Translations under genes and position numbers: made by a program
Part shown: positions 54,289 through 62,776 of the stretch, one piece after another
Position numbering within the stretch: position 1 is the first letter of the stretch
Layout: the number at the start of each line of letters is the position of its first letter
The notes under the pieces: generated by a model
The model's input: only the letters and a program-made list of their open reading frames with translations
The model's database searches: none
What the model was told of the DNA's origin: nothing
From: Fictibacillus halophilus
GTDB taxonomy: Bacteria > Bacillota > Bacilli > Bacillales > Fictibacillaceae
DNA: 64,000 nucleotides
Assembly (NCBI RefSeq): GCF_016401385.1
Contig: NZ_JAEACF010000001.1
Span: forward strand, 1 to 64,000
Reading direction: 5' to 3'

Positions 54289-55353
54289 TCATTTCTTAAC
54301 TAGAACATAAAGACAGACAATCGAAATAATGGGCAGCATCACATACATCTGTATCGGAAAGAAGTAATGATACAAAAAGTTAAAAACAGAAATGTTTGAT
54401 ATAGGAGCAAGTGTATAAGCAATCGCAAGTATATATAGGGAAGCAACTAGCCATATCCTGTGTTTTTTTACTTTAATTAATTTTGTAACTAAGTACATCA
54501 GTAGACTCACTCTAATAAAAGCACCAGAAATCCATTGGAAGATGGAAAGGAAGTCCATCCTGGTGATCTCTTTACTAATCGTTAGAAGCTTCCATTGTTC
54601 AAAAGCAGGGTATCTTAATTTATTAGCTTCATAAGGGCCAAACTCTGCGATGGCTGCCATTGTTGGTCCTAACATAAGTCCCACTAAAACAAAACTCACA
54701 AAAATGATGTGTTTCCACTTAAGCGTCTTATGTGTGTGATGGACAAGGAATAAAAGCGTACTTAACTCTGTTAATCCGGATAAAACATAAACTCCACCTT
54801 TAAACACAGGAGACCAGCCATTTTCTGCAATGGGCAATAGCATAGAATAGTCTTTATGCGGAATGTTTCCAATCGCAATAAAGAAGCCGAATGTTACTAC
54901 TAACGGTAAGGCAATCAAAGCTACCATGCTTAACTCCTTAAGTCCTTTATAAGTCCCTAAAAAACAGAGCACACCTAATAAAATACATAGGACAAGAGCT
55001 GGAGTATCCATTAGATAATTTGTTTTTGTCCATGTAATGGTATCTCGGAAAGTGATCGTAGCATTTAAGAAAAAGTATAAGATAAATACACCGCTGAGCA
55101 GATAGACAGGGACAGGGCCGAGTCGTTTTTTTATAAAATCTACAAAATTTTGATTTCCTAATTTTTTTAAAACCGAACCAATAAGCAAAATAAAAAGGAT
55201 GTAAGGAACAATTGAAAGAAGAATACTTACCCAAGCATCTCTTCCTGAAGCTGATAAGATGACGGGTATAATCAGAACATGATTTACGAGGCCGGATGAA
55301 AGAATTAAAAGAACATAAATATGAATTGGAGCTACACCAGGTTGAATTCTCAT
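54289..55353 (-). CDS. spore germination receptor B subunit (APC-type permease)
   Basis: A 354-residue membrane protein with 10 TM helices, GerAB/GerKB family (Spore_permease). Residues typical of the family: HIYVLLILSSGLVNHVLIIP near the N-terminus. It binds the germinant in known receptors. First gene, 7 bases before gerA; order B-A-C differs from the common A-B-C or A-C-B. Confidence 0.93.
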   Translation of the reverse strand: MRIQPGVAPIHIYVLLILSSGLVNHVLIIPVILSASGRDAWVSILLSIVPYILFILLIGSVLKKLGNQNFVDFIKKRLGPVPVYLLSGVFILYFFLNATITFRDTITWTKTNYLMDTPALVLCILLGVLCFLGTYKGLKELSMVALIALPLVVTFGFFIAIGNIPHKDYSMLLPIAENGWSPVFKGGVYVLSGLTELSTLLFLVHHTHKTLKWKHIIFVSFVLVGLMLGPTMAAIAEFGPYEANKLRYPAFEQWKLLTISKEITRMDFLSIFQWISGAFIRVSLLMYLVTKLIKVKKHRIWLVASLYILAIAYTLAPISNISVFNFLYHYFFPIQMYVMLPIISIVCLYVLVKK

Positions 55354-55445
55354 ACGTTCCTCCGGTTAATTGAATATGAATTAGTATTGTTTTAATTTGA
55401 AGGCATTATTCTATAGGTAAATACAATTCTTAAGCTCAATCACAT

Positions 55446-55512
55446 TTTTTCCCGTGAGTTTGGATGGAATCCCGTAAATTTTCAACTTAATTCCGCAAGT
55501 TGCTAATGGACC
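55446..55512. repeat. array 3 of degenerate 21-nt repeats (about 3 units)
   Basis: Units TTCCCGTGAGTTTGGATGG, ATCCCGTAAATTTTCAACTT and ATTCCGCAAGTTGCTAATGG. First spacing is 20, second 21. Same motif (ATTCCCGYRAGTTTT) as arrays at 8223 and, in reverse, 13232. Located upstream of gerB. Confidence 0.7.
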
Positions 55513-55567
55513 AGTTACGCCCTGTAGAATACCTCAATCCATAATACACAGCTTGGTTTACGCAAAC

Positions 55568-55604
55568 GAAAAAACTCAAACAAAAGATCATCCTTTTGTT
55601 TGAG
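55568..55604 (-). terminator. terminator after the 94-aa membrane protein gene
   Basis: Stem CTCAAACAAAA / TTTTGTTTGAG; on the minus strand followed by six T. It directly abuts the stop codon. Confidence 0.88.
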
Positions 55605-55607
55605 CCA

Positions 55608-55892
55608 TTACTTCGTTTTATCTATTATGTAGCGTGTGTAACCGTCACGATGTCCACCTTGATCAATTATTTTTCGTACATAATAGGGATCTTTTAATAA
55701 GCCGTTCTGTTTATCCAGTTCAATCCACTTCTTGATCTCAGGGATATCGTTTAATTCTTGGAACCATTCTTCGTGTTCTAACTCTGCCCATAATTCATGA
55801 ATATCAGGGTCTTTCATCTTTAAAACATGCTTTTGAAAGATCTCTATAAAAAAACCTGCAGTGAGTAAACAAAGCAATAAGAATAGCAGCAT
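55608..55892 (-). CDS. small membrane-anchored protein (hypothetical)
   Basis: A 94-residue protein. One N-terminal TM helix (LLFLLLCLLTAGFFIEIF) is followed by a soluble acidic part (MKDPDIHELWAELEHEEWFQ...) with no recognised domain. The ATG after GGAGG at 10 bases is preferred; a longer frame starts inside a T-rich region. Has its own terminator. Function unknown. Confidence 0.7.
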   Translation of the reverse strand: MLLFLLLCLLTAGFFIEIFQKHVLKMKDPDIHELWAELEHEEWFQELNDIPEIKKWIELDKQNGLLKDPYYVRKIIDQGGHRDGYTRYIIDKTK

Positions 55893-55939
55893 ATCATTTG
55901 AACCTCCAGTCTTATTACCATACACCAAAATGAGCGTAT

Positions 55940-55970
55940 AAAAAAATAGCACGTTTTTTAACGTGCTATC
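55940..55970 (-). terminator. terminator of the ribA-ribD-HAD operon
   Basis: Stem ATAGCACGTT / AACGTGCTAT with seven T on the minus strand. Confidence 0.88.
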
Positions 55971-55999
55971 TTAAGAGACATCAAACAAAAGAATGCGTA

Positions 56000-56578
56000 C
56001 TATTTTTTATCGGTATGTTTTTTTATAATTTCCTTTAACTCAGACCAATTCGTTAAACGAGGCATGTCCAAATGTTTGTTGTAATTCTGATGTCTAACAT
56101 ATAATTGAATAGGCTCTTGGTTAAGAGTATCTAAAACATTAGGCTTATCATCAAAGTAAAAGTCTAGATTAAGATCTTTAATAATATGGATTTTCTCTTC
56201 ATCTTTCATGCCACAGAAAAAGCGTCCCTCTTGTACAGGAAAACCAGCGTTTTCTACCCATTTCTTAGTTTCTTCACAATGTTTAGCAGGTCTTGCTGTA
56301 ATGTAGAAGATTTCATGACCTTCTTTATCGAGCTCTTGTAACACCTCAATCGCATCCGGATAAGCAGGACAATCTGTAAAATAGATTTCTTCCATAGAAT
56401 CTATCCACATCTGATTTCCTTCTTTTGTTGAAAGTCCGAACGGCTCGTGAATCTCCAACGTTTCAATCGTGTCAAAAACATCAATCGGAACATCTTGTTT
56501 TAATTTTCTATTGTAGATATGAAAAGCATGTTGTCGTAAATTTATTAGCGTATCGTCAATGTCAAAACCAAATCTCAT
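56000..56578 (-). CDS. HAD 5'-nucleotidase-like phosphatase (NT5C type)
   Basis: A 192-residue HAD phosphatase. Motif I FDIDDTLIN at residues 5-13, motif II YITARP about 114-119, motif III/IV around EEKIHIIKDLNLDFYFDDKPNV. The pattern fits the 5'(3')-deoxyribonucleotidase family. It is the third gene after ribA and ribD, so it may dephosphorylate the pyrimidine intermediate, the step done by HAD enzymes in B. subtilis. Start ATG after AAGAGG. Confidence 0.85.
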   Translation of the reverse strand: MRFGFDIDDTLINLRQHAFHIYNRKLKQDVPIDVFDTIETLEIHEPFGLSTKEGNQMWIDSMEEIYFTDCPAYPDAIEVLQELDKEGHEIFYITARPAKHCEETKKWVENAGFPVQEGRFFCGMKDEEKIHIIKDLNLDFYFDDKPNVLDTLNQEPIQLYVRHQNYNKHLDMPRLTNWSELKEIIKKHTDKK

Positions 56579-56591
56579 ATTGTATAACCTC

Positions 56592-57680
56592 TTATTCGTA
56601 TTTAGGGTAACTTGAAAACTTAAAGTCAGGGCCGATTTGAGTAACTGTAAGATTTTGCAGCAAAATGGCATCTGACATCTTATCAATTCCAGTACCGCCA
56701 AAAAATGATGGTGAATGCTGTCCACCAATCAGTTTAGGAGCGATGTAGAAAACCGCTTTATCAACAAGCTTGTTTTCTAGGAATGAAGCGTTGATCGTAC
56801 CACCGCCCTCAATCAAAAGGGAAGAAATCAAGTTACTTCCTAGTGTTTTTAAAACTTCAAGCGGGTCAACTTGTGATTCACCAGCAATAAACACTTTTAC
56901 ACCATGAGCTTCTAGCCGAAGCTTTTTTTGCTTGTCATAATTTTCAGTAGTGAACACCCAAGTTTCAGCTTGATTGTCTCTTACAACTTTAGATTCTAAA
57001 GGGATTTTAAGTGTTGAGTCCATAATCACTCGAAGTGGATTTCGACCATTCGGAATTCTTGTCGTTAGTTCAGGGTCATCATGAATAACGGTATTAACTC
57101 CAACAAGAATTGCTTTATTTTCGTTTCTCAGTTTGTGCACATCTTCACGCGCTTCTGGTGATGTGATCCATTTGCTGTTGTTCGTACGACTCGCAATCTT
57201 TCCATCAAGTGTGATGCCTGATTTTAAAGTTACAAAAGGAATCTTTTGAACGATAAATTTATTGAATACTTCATTCATCTTTTCCGATTCTTCTTGAAGT
57301 ACTCCAGTCTCCACTTCAATGCCAGCATCTTTTAAGATCTTCACGCCTTTTCCAGAGACAAGCGGGTTCGGATCTAATGCGGCGATAACCACTTTTTTAA
57401 TTCCGGCTTCTACGATCGCTACAGCACAAGGTCCCGTTCTTCCATGGTGAGAGCACGGCTCGAGTGTAACATAGATCGTACCACCTTTTGCCTTATCCCC
57501 AGCCATGCGAATAGCGTGAATTTCAGCATGTGGTTCACCAGCTTTTAAATGCGTACCTACTCCAACGATTTCGTTATGATTTACAATAACAGACCCCACT
57601 AACGGGTTAGGGTCTGTTTGGCCTTTCATCGCTTGAGCATTGCTTAGAGCTAGCTGCATATAAAATTCATGACTACTCAT
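56592..57680 (-). CDS. ribD: riboflavin biosynthesis deaminase/reductase RibD
   Basis: A 362-residue bifunctional enzyme. N-terminal deaminase (1-145) with zinc ligands in PHAEIHAI and LEPCSHHGRTGPC; C-terminal reductase (about 148-360) with TLKSGITLDGKIA, GVNTVIHDDPELTTR and LLIEGGGTINASF. Converts the GTP cyclohydrolase product to 5-amino-6-ribitylamino-uracil phosphate. Start ATG after AAGGAG; overlaps the ribA stop by 8 bases. No ribE, ribH or FMN riboswitch nearby. Confidence 0.95.
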   Translation of the reverse strand: MSSHEFYMQLALSNAQAMKGQTDPNPLVGSVIVNHNEIVGVGTHLKAGEPHAEIHAIRMAGDKAKGGTIYVTLEPCSHHGRTGPCAVAIVEAGIKKVVIAALDPNPLVSGKGVKILKDAGIEVETGVLQEESEKMNEVFNKFIVQKIPFVTLKSGITLDGKIASRTNNSKWITSPEAREDVHKLRNENKAILVGVNTVIHDDPELTTRIPNGRNPLRVIMDSTLKIPLESKVVRDNQAETWVFTTENYDKQKKLRLEAHGVKVFIAGESQVDPLEVLKTLGSNLISSLLIEGGGTINASFLENKLVDKAVFYIAPKLIGGQHSPSFFGGTGIDKMSDAILLQNLTVTQIGPDFKFSSYPKYE

Positions 57681-58428
57681 TCGTGAATACTCCTTCATCT
57701 AGATGGCCAGATCGCTTGATCTTTGTTTGCAAATACTTCTCGTTATATTCAGAAACATCACCCCAAATTGGAGCTCTTGACGTAACGGAGAGACCTGCTT
57801 GGTGAAGTGCTTCTAATTTTTTCGGATTGTTCGTAATCAGAGTTACTGGCTTTGAACGTAATGCTTTTAATACCTCGATGGCATCTTCATAATTTCTAGA
57901 ATCATCGACAAAGCCAAGACTCTCGTTTGCCTCAACAGTATCTTGTCCACTTTCTTGGAGAAGATAAGCCATTGCTTTACTGAATAGCCCGATTCCACGG
58001 CCTTCGTGGTTTGCTAAATAAAAGAGTGCACCTGTACCATGTTCTACAATCATTTTCATCGATTGCTTCAACTGATAACCGCAGTCACATCGTTTGCTGC
58101 CAAAGATATCACCCGTGTGACAAATGGAGTGCATACGAATAAGTGCTTCATCATTGTAAGCAAAGTCACCATAAACTAAAACACTGGATTGCTGATATTC
58201 TGCCAAGTTCGCTGAGGAAAGCTTTTCGATCACTTCTTCAAAGTTTTCTGTTTGTTCACAGCCTTCAAGCCAGCAGTACCAGTTGAAAACAACGGTATCT
58301 CCATATAGATTAACAGGCAGACGGATGGGACCAACTAAATAAATCGCACCTTCGTCTTTTTTAATAAGTTGTATTTTATCTTCAAGTATGGAAAGAACTT
58401 TTTGTTTTAAGTTTTTACTTTGTAACAT
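57673..58428 (-). CDS. ribA: GTP cyclohydrolase II (RibA-type, single domain)
   Basis: A 251-residue enzyme opening GTP to 2,5-diamino-6-ribosylamino-pyrimidinone phosphate. Zinc-binding Cys lie in HSICHTGDIFGSKRCDCG; catalytic region NHEGRGIGLFSKAMAYLLQE. It lacks the DHBP synthase domain usually fused in B. subtilis RibAB, so it is a stand-alone enzyme. The N-terminal 60 residues are atypical. RBS AAGGGGTATA before the ATG. First gene of a three-gene operon. Confidence 0.9.
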   Translation of the reverse strand: MLQSKNLKQKVLSILEDKIQLIKKDEGAIYLVGPIRLPVNLYGDTVVFNWYCWLEGCEQTENFEEVIEKLSSANLAEYQQSSVLVYGDFAYNDEALIRMHSICHTGDIFGSKRCDCGYQLKQSMKMIVEHGTGALFYLANHEGRGIGLFSKAMAYLLQESGQDTVEANESLGFVDDSRNYEDAIEVLKALRSKPVTLITNNPKKLEALHQAGLSVTSRAPIWGDVSEYNEKYLQTKIKRSGHLDEGVFTNE

Positions 58429-58849
58429 ACTTATACCCCTTTTGTAGTTGATACGTATTTTGTCGGTTACTTCGGTGAATATGTTTATTTTATACTAGAT
58501 AATTCGATTGAAAGTAGTGTTTTGCTCTCAATGGAAAAAAAAAGCATCGAAGCCCTCAAATGATGGTTCAATCCTTGTGTCTTCATCATGCATTTCATAA
58601 AAGAGAACATTTTCCTTTCATCTTTAATACGCTAAATGTAGATACCTTTGTATAAGGTATGAAAAAAGTACAAGAAAAGCGTGTATGTTAGACTATTTCT
58701 CTACATTATTTCGTTAATGGTTAAGAGTGACCATACAGTTTTTGAAGGCATAAATCTTCCTTCATATTAGATGAAACCCTTGTTTTTTATTAGGATTAGT
58801 AGAAAAATACAATTATATGTTTTACATAATAGAGAGGAATGAGATTCTT
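58429..58849. other. 421-bp intergenic region between ribA and dinB
   Basis: AT-rich divergent promoter region. Conserved blocks of the FMN (RFN) riboswitch are not found upstream of ribA, which is notable. No gene, tRNA or strong hairpin is seen. Confidence 0.5.
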
Positions 58850-59371
58850 ATGAAAAAGATGATAGCCGGGGATGAGTACGCAGAGTATTATCAAACATAT
58901 GTAAGCTTAGTGCCTGAAGGGGATATCATTCAAGTACTAACAGATCAAATGAAAGAAACAGTGGGAATCACAAGCATGTTAAATGATGAACAGCTTTCCT
59001 ACCGGTATGCAAAAGGGAAGTGGAGCATCAAAGAAGTGATTGGTCACATTACGGATACGGAAAGAATCATGAGCTATCGTTTATTATCGATCGCACGAGG
59101 GGAAACAACCTCACTTCCTGGATATGATGAAAATGCGTATGTAGAGGAAGCCGGCTTTGATGACATTCCGGTGAGAGATTTGCTAGAAAATTTTGTTTCA
59201 GTGCGTTTGTCGACAATCCAGCTTATTAAAAGTTTGAGTAAAAAGGCTTTGGAAAGGAAAGGAACGGCAAATGGGCATGCCGTTACCACTCGTGCTCTAA
59301 TGATGATCATAGCGGGTCACGAAATACACCATCGTAATATCATCATAGAGCGATACTTAACCAAAAATTAA
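58850..59371 (+). CDS. DinB-family protein
   Basis: A 173-residue four-helix bundle of the DinB_2 family (putative metal-dependent thiol transferase or hydrolase). Metal His residues lie in VIGHITDTERIMSYR and GHEIHHRNII. ATG with GAGGAATGAG upstream; eleven earlier codons have no ribosome site. Function is unknown; some members use bacillithiol. Confidence 0.85.
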   Translation: MKKMIAGDEYAEYYQTYVSLVPEGDIIQVLTDQMKETVGITSMLNDEQLSYRYAKGKWSIKEVIGHITDTERIMSYRLLSIARGETTSLPGYDENAYVEEAGFDDIPVRDLLENFVSVRLSTIQLIKSLSKKALERKGTANGHAVTTRALMMIIAGHEIHHRNIIIERYLTKN

Positions 59372-59383
59372 ACACATGTTTAA
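59368..59383. repeat. palindrome TTAAACA-NN-TGTTTAA, copy 5
   Basis: TTAAACA-CA-TGTTTAA. The TAA stop codon of dinB lies inside the left arm. Confidence 0.8.
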
Positions 59384-59419
59384 AAACGAGCCAATAACGC
59401 GATAAGAGGGCTCGTTTTT
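59383..59419. terminator. bidirectional terminator between dinB and amine oxidase
   Basis: Stem AAAACGAGCC / GGGCTCGTTTT with A and T tracts on both sides. Confidence 0.88.
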
Positions 59420-59436
59420 GTGTATATCTATAAGCT

Positions 59437-60897
59437 CTACATCTCATTCATCTCAATCGCAGCTCTAACCCCTGACTCCACGGCTCCTTCCACCCATCCA
59501 TGCTTGAGTGTAGTATGCTCACCTGCAAAATGCAGTCTTCCCTCCGGAGCTTTGATCGCTTCAAACAACTCTAACTCCTGATATGGCTTAAACATGGTGA
59601 AGCAGCCACCTGCATTTGGATCCGTAGACCAATCATGGCTAAACCCTGTAACAAAATGTTGATAGATATCTTCGCCGTGAAACTGTGCGATATATTTTAA
59701 TGTTTCTTTAATTTTCATCTCATTTGATGAGCTTCTCCAAGGAAACGTATCATCTTCCCACGTGTAACTTCCGATTACGACACCAGAAGGAATATCTTTT
59801 CGTATACGGCTCGGATAATGAGTGAAGCGTGATGCTTGATCAGTGACGGTTTTTCCACCAGAGAGACCGTTTTTTTCCCAGAAACGATGTTTGAATTCGA
59901 TTCCGATCTTAATTGATGGCACATAATGAAGCTCTCGAATCGCTTTTCTTTTAAGGTAGGAGAGGGAATGAAATGGTTCGAATTCAACAAAATTTAGAAC
60001 CGAATAAGGTAAAGTAATTAAAACTTTGTCGGCTTCAAAAGAAAAACGGTGTAAGGTTTGAGGACTTTCTGTATACAGTTTAACGCTTGATTCTGTCTGG
60101 ACAATCCTTGTTAGCTTTTGACCAAAATAGATGTGATGCCGCAATTCTTTAAGAAAAGCACGAGGCAGCTGATCGTATCCACCTGTAACTTCAAAATATT
60201 TGAGAGGAGGTTTTTTGAAAATGATTAAGATGTCACGAAGCATCTCTAAAAGAGAAAGTTCAGGAAGACCTTCTAGCGATAGAAGAACCTTGATTTTATC
60301 TATGGCTCCAGCAGATAACGATCTACCGTAAGGATTGTTTCTTAAATAGTTATCAAGGGAGTACGATTGAAAGTTTTGTATGACGATCGGCCAGTTTTTA
60401 TCAGGATCACGATCAATAAAATCCGCAATCGGCTGGACGGCATAAGCGATTAATTCTTCAGCTGTTCTTCCTTTTTCATTTTCCAAAACAGGAAAACCTA
60501 AGATGTCGGGATTCTTTTCGTAAGCTTCATAAGTCGTTCGAATACCGTTGACTAGCAGAAGGTCGTGGGGATTGCTGTTAACAAATTCATTTGTAGCAAG
60601 GTTAAATTTATTGATGTACGCTAAAACAAGTTTATGCATCTCAGGAATTCGCATTGCACCTGCTTCAAAATAGTTACCGTGTGTAAAAGGTGATCTGACT
60701 GTGTAAATGCGACCGCCAACTCGATGAGTAGATTCTAGAAGGATAATTTCGTGTCCAGCATTTTTTAAAAGCGTGGATGCGACGAGTCCTGCCATGCCTG
60801 CTCCAACCACTACAATTTTTTTTGAAGTGTTCGTCATGGGTAAACCGTTCTTAATAACATCTAGCATTCCTTCAACTGTCAGACGGCTCCTATTCAT
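59437..60897 (-). CDS. flavin monoamine/L-amino-acid oxidase
   Basis: A 486-residue FAD oxidase. Dinucleotide motif VVVGAGMAGLVASTLLKNAG at about 31-50 with following ESTHRVGGR, ISxF-like middle part, and FAD-closing FAGEHTTLKHGWVEGAVESG at the C-terminus. Oxidises amines or L-amino acids to imines with H2O2. Cytosolic (no signal peptide). ATG after GGGGGGA. Substrate not predictable. Confidence 0.9.
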   Translation of the reverse strand: MNRSRLTVEGMLDVIKNGLPMTNTSKKIVVVGAGMAGLVASTLLKNAGHEIILLESTHRVGGRIYTVRSPFTHGNYFEAGAMRIPEMHKLVLAYINKFNLATNEFVNSNPHDLLLVNGIRTTYEAYEKNPDILGFPVLENEKGRTAEELIAYAVQPIADFIDRDPDKNWPIVIQNFQSYSLDNYLRNNPYGRSLSAGAIDKIKVLLSLEGLPELSLLEMLRDILIIFKKPPLKYFEVTGGYDQLPRAFLKELRHHIYFGQKLTRIVQTESSVKLYTESPQTLHRFSFEADKVLITLPYSVLNFVEFEPFHSLSYLKRKAIRELHYVPSIKIGIEFKHRFWEKNGLSGGKTVTDQASRFTHYPSRIRKDIPSGVVIGSYTWEDDTFPWRSSSNEMKIKETLKYIAQFHGEDIYQHFVTGFSHDWSTDPNAGGCFTMFKPYQELELFEAIKAPEGRLHFAGEHTTLKHGWVEGAVESGVRAAIEMNEM

Positions 60898-60979
60898 CAC
60901 AAGTCCCCCCATGTGAACGTTCGTATCTTCTAATAATGTATTAATTATTATTAAAGAATATTATTTTGTAATTAAAACT

Positions 60980-61011
60980 AAAAATGACAGCCATGATGGC
61001 TGCCATTTTTG
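60980..61011. terminator. bidirectional terminator after hxlR gene
   Basis: Stem AAAATGACAGCC / GGCTGCCATTTTT, with ATGAT loop. Confidence 0.88.
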
Positions 61012-61015
61012 CTAT

Positions 61016-61372
61016 TTATACTAGTTCTTCAGTCTGAACCAAAACATCCTCTTTGTTCGGATAGGTCTTCTCAATATGCTGCTCACCCCATGCGCAGAGT
61101 GAATCTAAAATCCCTTTTAACGACCAACCATAATCGGTTAGAGAATATTCAACTCGTGGAGGAACCTGATTGTATACTTCACGGAGAATAACCCCGTCAT
61201 CTTCTAGTTCTCGAAGTTGTTGTGTGAGCATCTTTTGAGTAATTCCTGGCATTAATCGCTTCAATTCGCCTGTTCTTCGTTTATCTTTTATAAGATGGCA
61301 GAGGATGACGACTTTCCACTTTCCACCTATCACTTCTAGTGCAGCTTCAACAGGTATGTTGTATTTTTTCAT
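61016..61372 (-). CDS. HxlR-family regulator (YtcD-like)
   Basis: A 118-residue winged-helix regulator: EVIGGKWKVVILCHLIKDKR, GITQKMLTQQLRELEDDGVI and YSLTDYGWSL. A Cys at VILCHL may sense thiol stress as in some HxlR proteins. Divergent from the MFS gene, as in B. subtilis ytcD-ytbD. It ends at a terminator. Confidence 0.93.
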   Translation of the reverse strand: MKKYNIPVEAALEVIGGKWKVVILCHLIKDKRRTGELKRLMPGITQKMLTQQLRELEDDGVILREVYNQVPPRVEYSLTDYGWSLKGILDSLCAWGEQHIEKTYPNKEDVLVQTEELV

Positions 61373-61391
61373 CCATAATCACCTCTATCAC

Positions 61392-61445
61392 TTAATTGTT
61401 ACTTAAAAGTACCTACATTACTTAAAAGTGCGTACTTACTTTTAG
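61392..61445. promoter_or_regulatory. operator region of hxlR-MFS pair
   Basis: Direct repeats TTACTTAAAAGT at about 61399-61410 and 61419-61430, each with internal dyad TACTTAAAAGTA/GTACTT, between the divergent genes. Typical of HxlR control. Confidence 0.65.
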
Positions 61446-61527
61446 TTTGCGTATATTTCATAATAGCATTAAGTCATCCGAATGACTAGTTCATTCACCA
61501 ATTAAACATCAATGGAGGGATTTATAG

Positions 61528-62736
61528 ATGAATTCAACAGCCGTTCAAACGGAAACCGCTTCGAAGTCTAAAGGTGGATTTCCCGCATTATTAGCATTAG
61601 CCATTTCAGCTTTTGGTATTGGTACAACTGAGTTTGTACCCGTAGGACTTTTATCTTCATTAGCATCTGATCTAAACATTTCAATCACGCTAGCAGGGTT
61701 ACTCATCTCTGGATATGCGATGGGTGTCGCATTTGGCGCACCGGTTCTTACAGCACTTACGAATAAAATGAACAGAAAGACGTTATTGCTTCTGTTAATG
61801 GTCGTTTTTATCGCAGGTAACATGGTTGCAGCTGTATCTACAAGTTTTACGCTGCTATTGATCGCACGATTTATTACAGCATTTTCTCATGGTGTTTTCT
61901 TCTCAATAGGTGCAACGATCGCAGCAGATCTTGTCCCTGAACATAAACGTGCAAGTGCGATTGCATTCATGTTTACAGGACTTACTGTTGCAACTGTAAC
62001 TGGGGTTCCACTTGGAACATTTATCGGACAAACCTTTGGATGGAGAGCTACGTTTTGGGCAGTTGCTCTACTAGGTGTTGTTGCGATTATCGCTAGTGCT
62101 ATTTTGGTTCCAAAGAATTTAAAAGAAGCACCGCCATCAAGTTTAAAGGATCAACTTAAAATCATTAAAAACGGTCGCTTATTATTAGCTTTTGCGATTA
62201 CAGCTCTTGGTTATGGTGGAACGTTTGTAGCATTTACGTATTTAGCACCGATCTTGGAAGATGTAACAGGCTACGCTCCTAAAGCAGTCAGCTGGATTTT
62301 GTTAGGATACGGAATTGCTGTCGCAATCGGTAATACGATAGGAGGTAAAGCGGCAGATAAAAATCCAATTAAAGCATTGTTTTGGATGTTCGCAGTTCAA
62401 GCCGTTATTCTAGTGATCTTAACATTTACAGCACCTTTTAAAATTGCTGGGACGATTACAATTTTCTTTTTAGGACTTTTAGCGTTTATGAACGTTCCGG
62501 GTCTACAGGTTTATGTTGTGAAATTGGCTGAAAGATATGTACCATCTGCGGTAAATGTTGCATCAGCCATCAATATTGCTGCATTTAATCTAGGTATCGC
62601 GATTGGTGCATCAGTTGGAGGACTTATTGTCGACTCAATCGGCATCATTCATACACCTTGGATCGGCGGAGTCATGGTATTTGGTGCGGTTCTTTTAACG
62701 GCATGGAGCGCATCACTTGAAAGAAGAAAAGTTTAA
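61528..62736 (+). CDS. MFS transporter (DHA1, YtbD/AraJ-like)
   Basis: A 402-residue 12-TM major facilitator. FGIGTTEFVPVGLLSSLASDL is the DHA1 efflux motif; motif A-like NRKTLLLL and motif C-like GLTVATVTGVPLGTFIG are visible. Likely exports a toxic small molecule or sugar; regulated by the divergent HxlR. GGAGGGAT precedes the ATG. Confidence 0.9.
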   Translation: MNSTAVQTETASKSKGGFPALLALAISAFGIGTTEFVPVGLLSSLASDLNISITLAGLLISGYAMGVAFGAPVLTALTNKMNRKTLLLLLMVVFIAGNMVAAVSTSFTLLLIARFITAFSHGVFFSIGATIAADLVPEHKRASAIAFMFTGLTVATVTGVPLGTFIGQTFGWRATFWAVALLGVVAIIASAILVPKNLKEAPPSSLKDQLKIIKNGRLLLAFAITALGYGGTFVAFTYLAPILEDVTGYAPKAVSWILLGYGIAVAIGNTIGGKAADKNPIKALFWMFAVQAVILVILTFTAPFKIAGTITIFFLGLLAFMNVPGLQVYVVKLAERYVPSAVNVASAINIAAFNLGIAIGASVGGLIVDSIGIIHTPWIGGVMVFGAVLLTAWSASLERRKV

Positions 62737-62740
62737 AGGT

Positions 62741-62776
62741 AAAAAGAAGGCAGCCATTCTGGGTTGCCTTCTTTTT
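62741..62776. terminator. bidirectional terminator between MFS gene and gerB2
   Basis: Stem AAAAAGAAGGCAGCC / GGGTTGCCTTCTTTTT. Confidence 0.9.

Noticed and set aside
58429..58816. FMN riboswitch upstream of ribA
   Set aside because: None of the conserved RFN blocks could be found on either strand.
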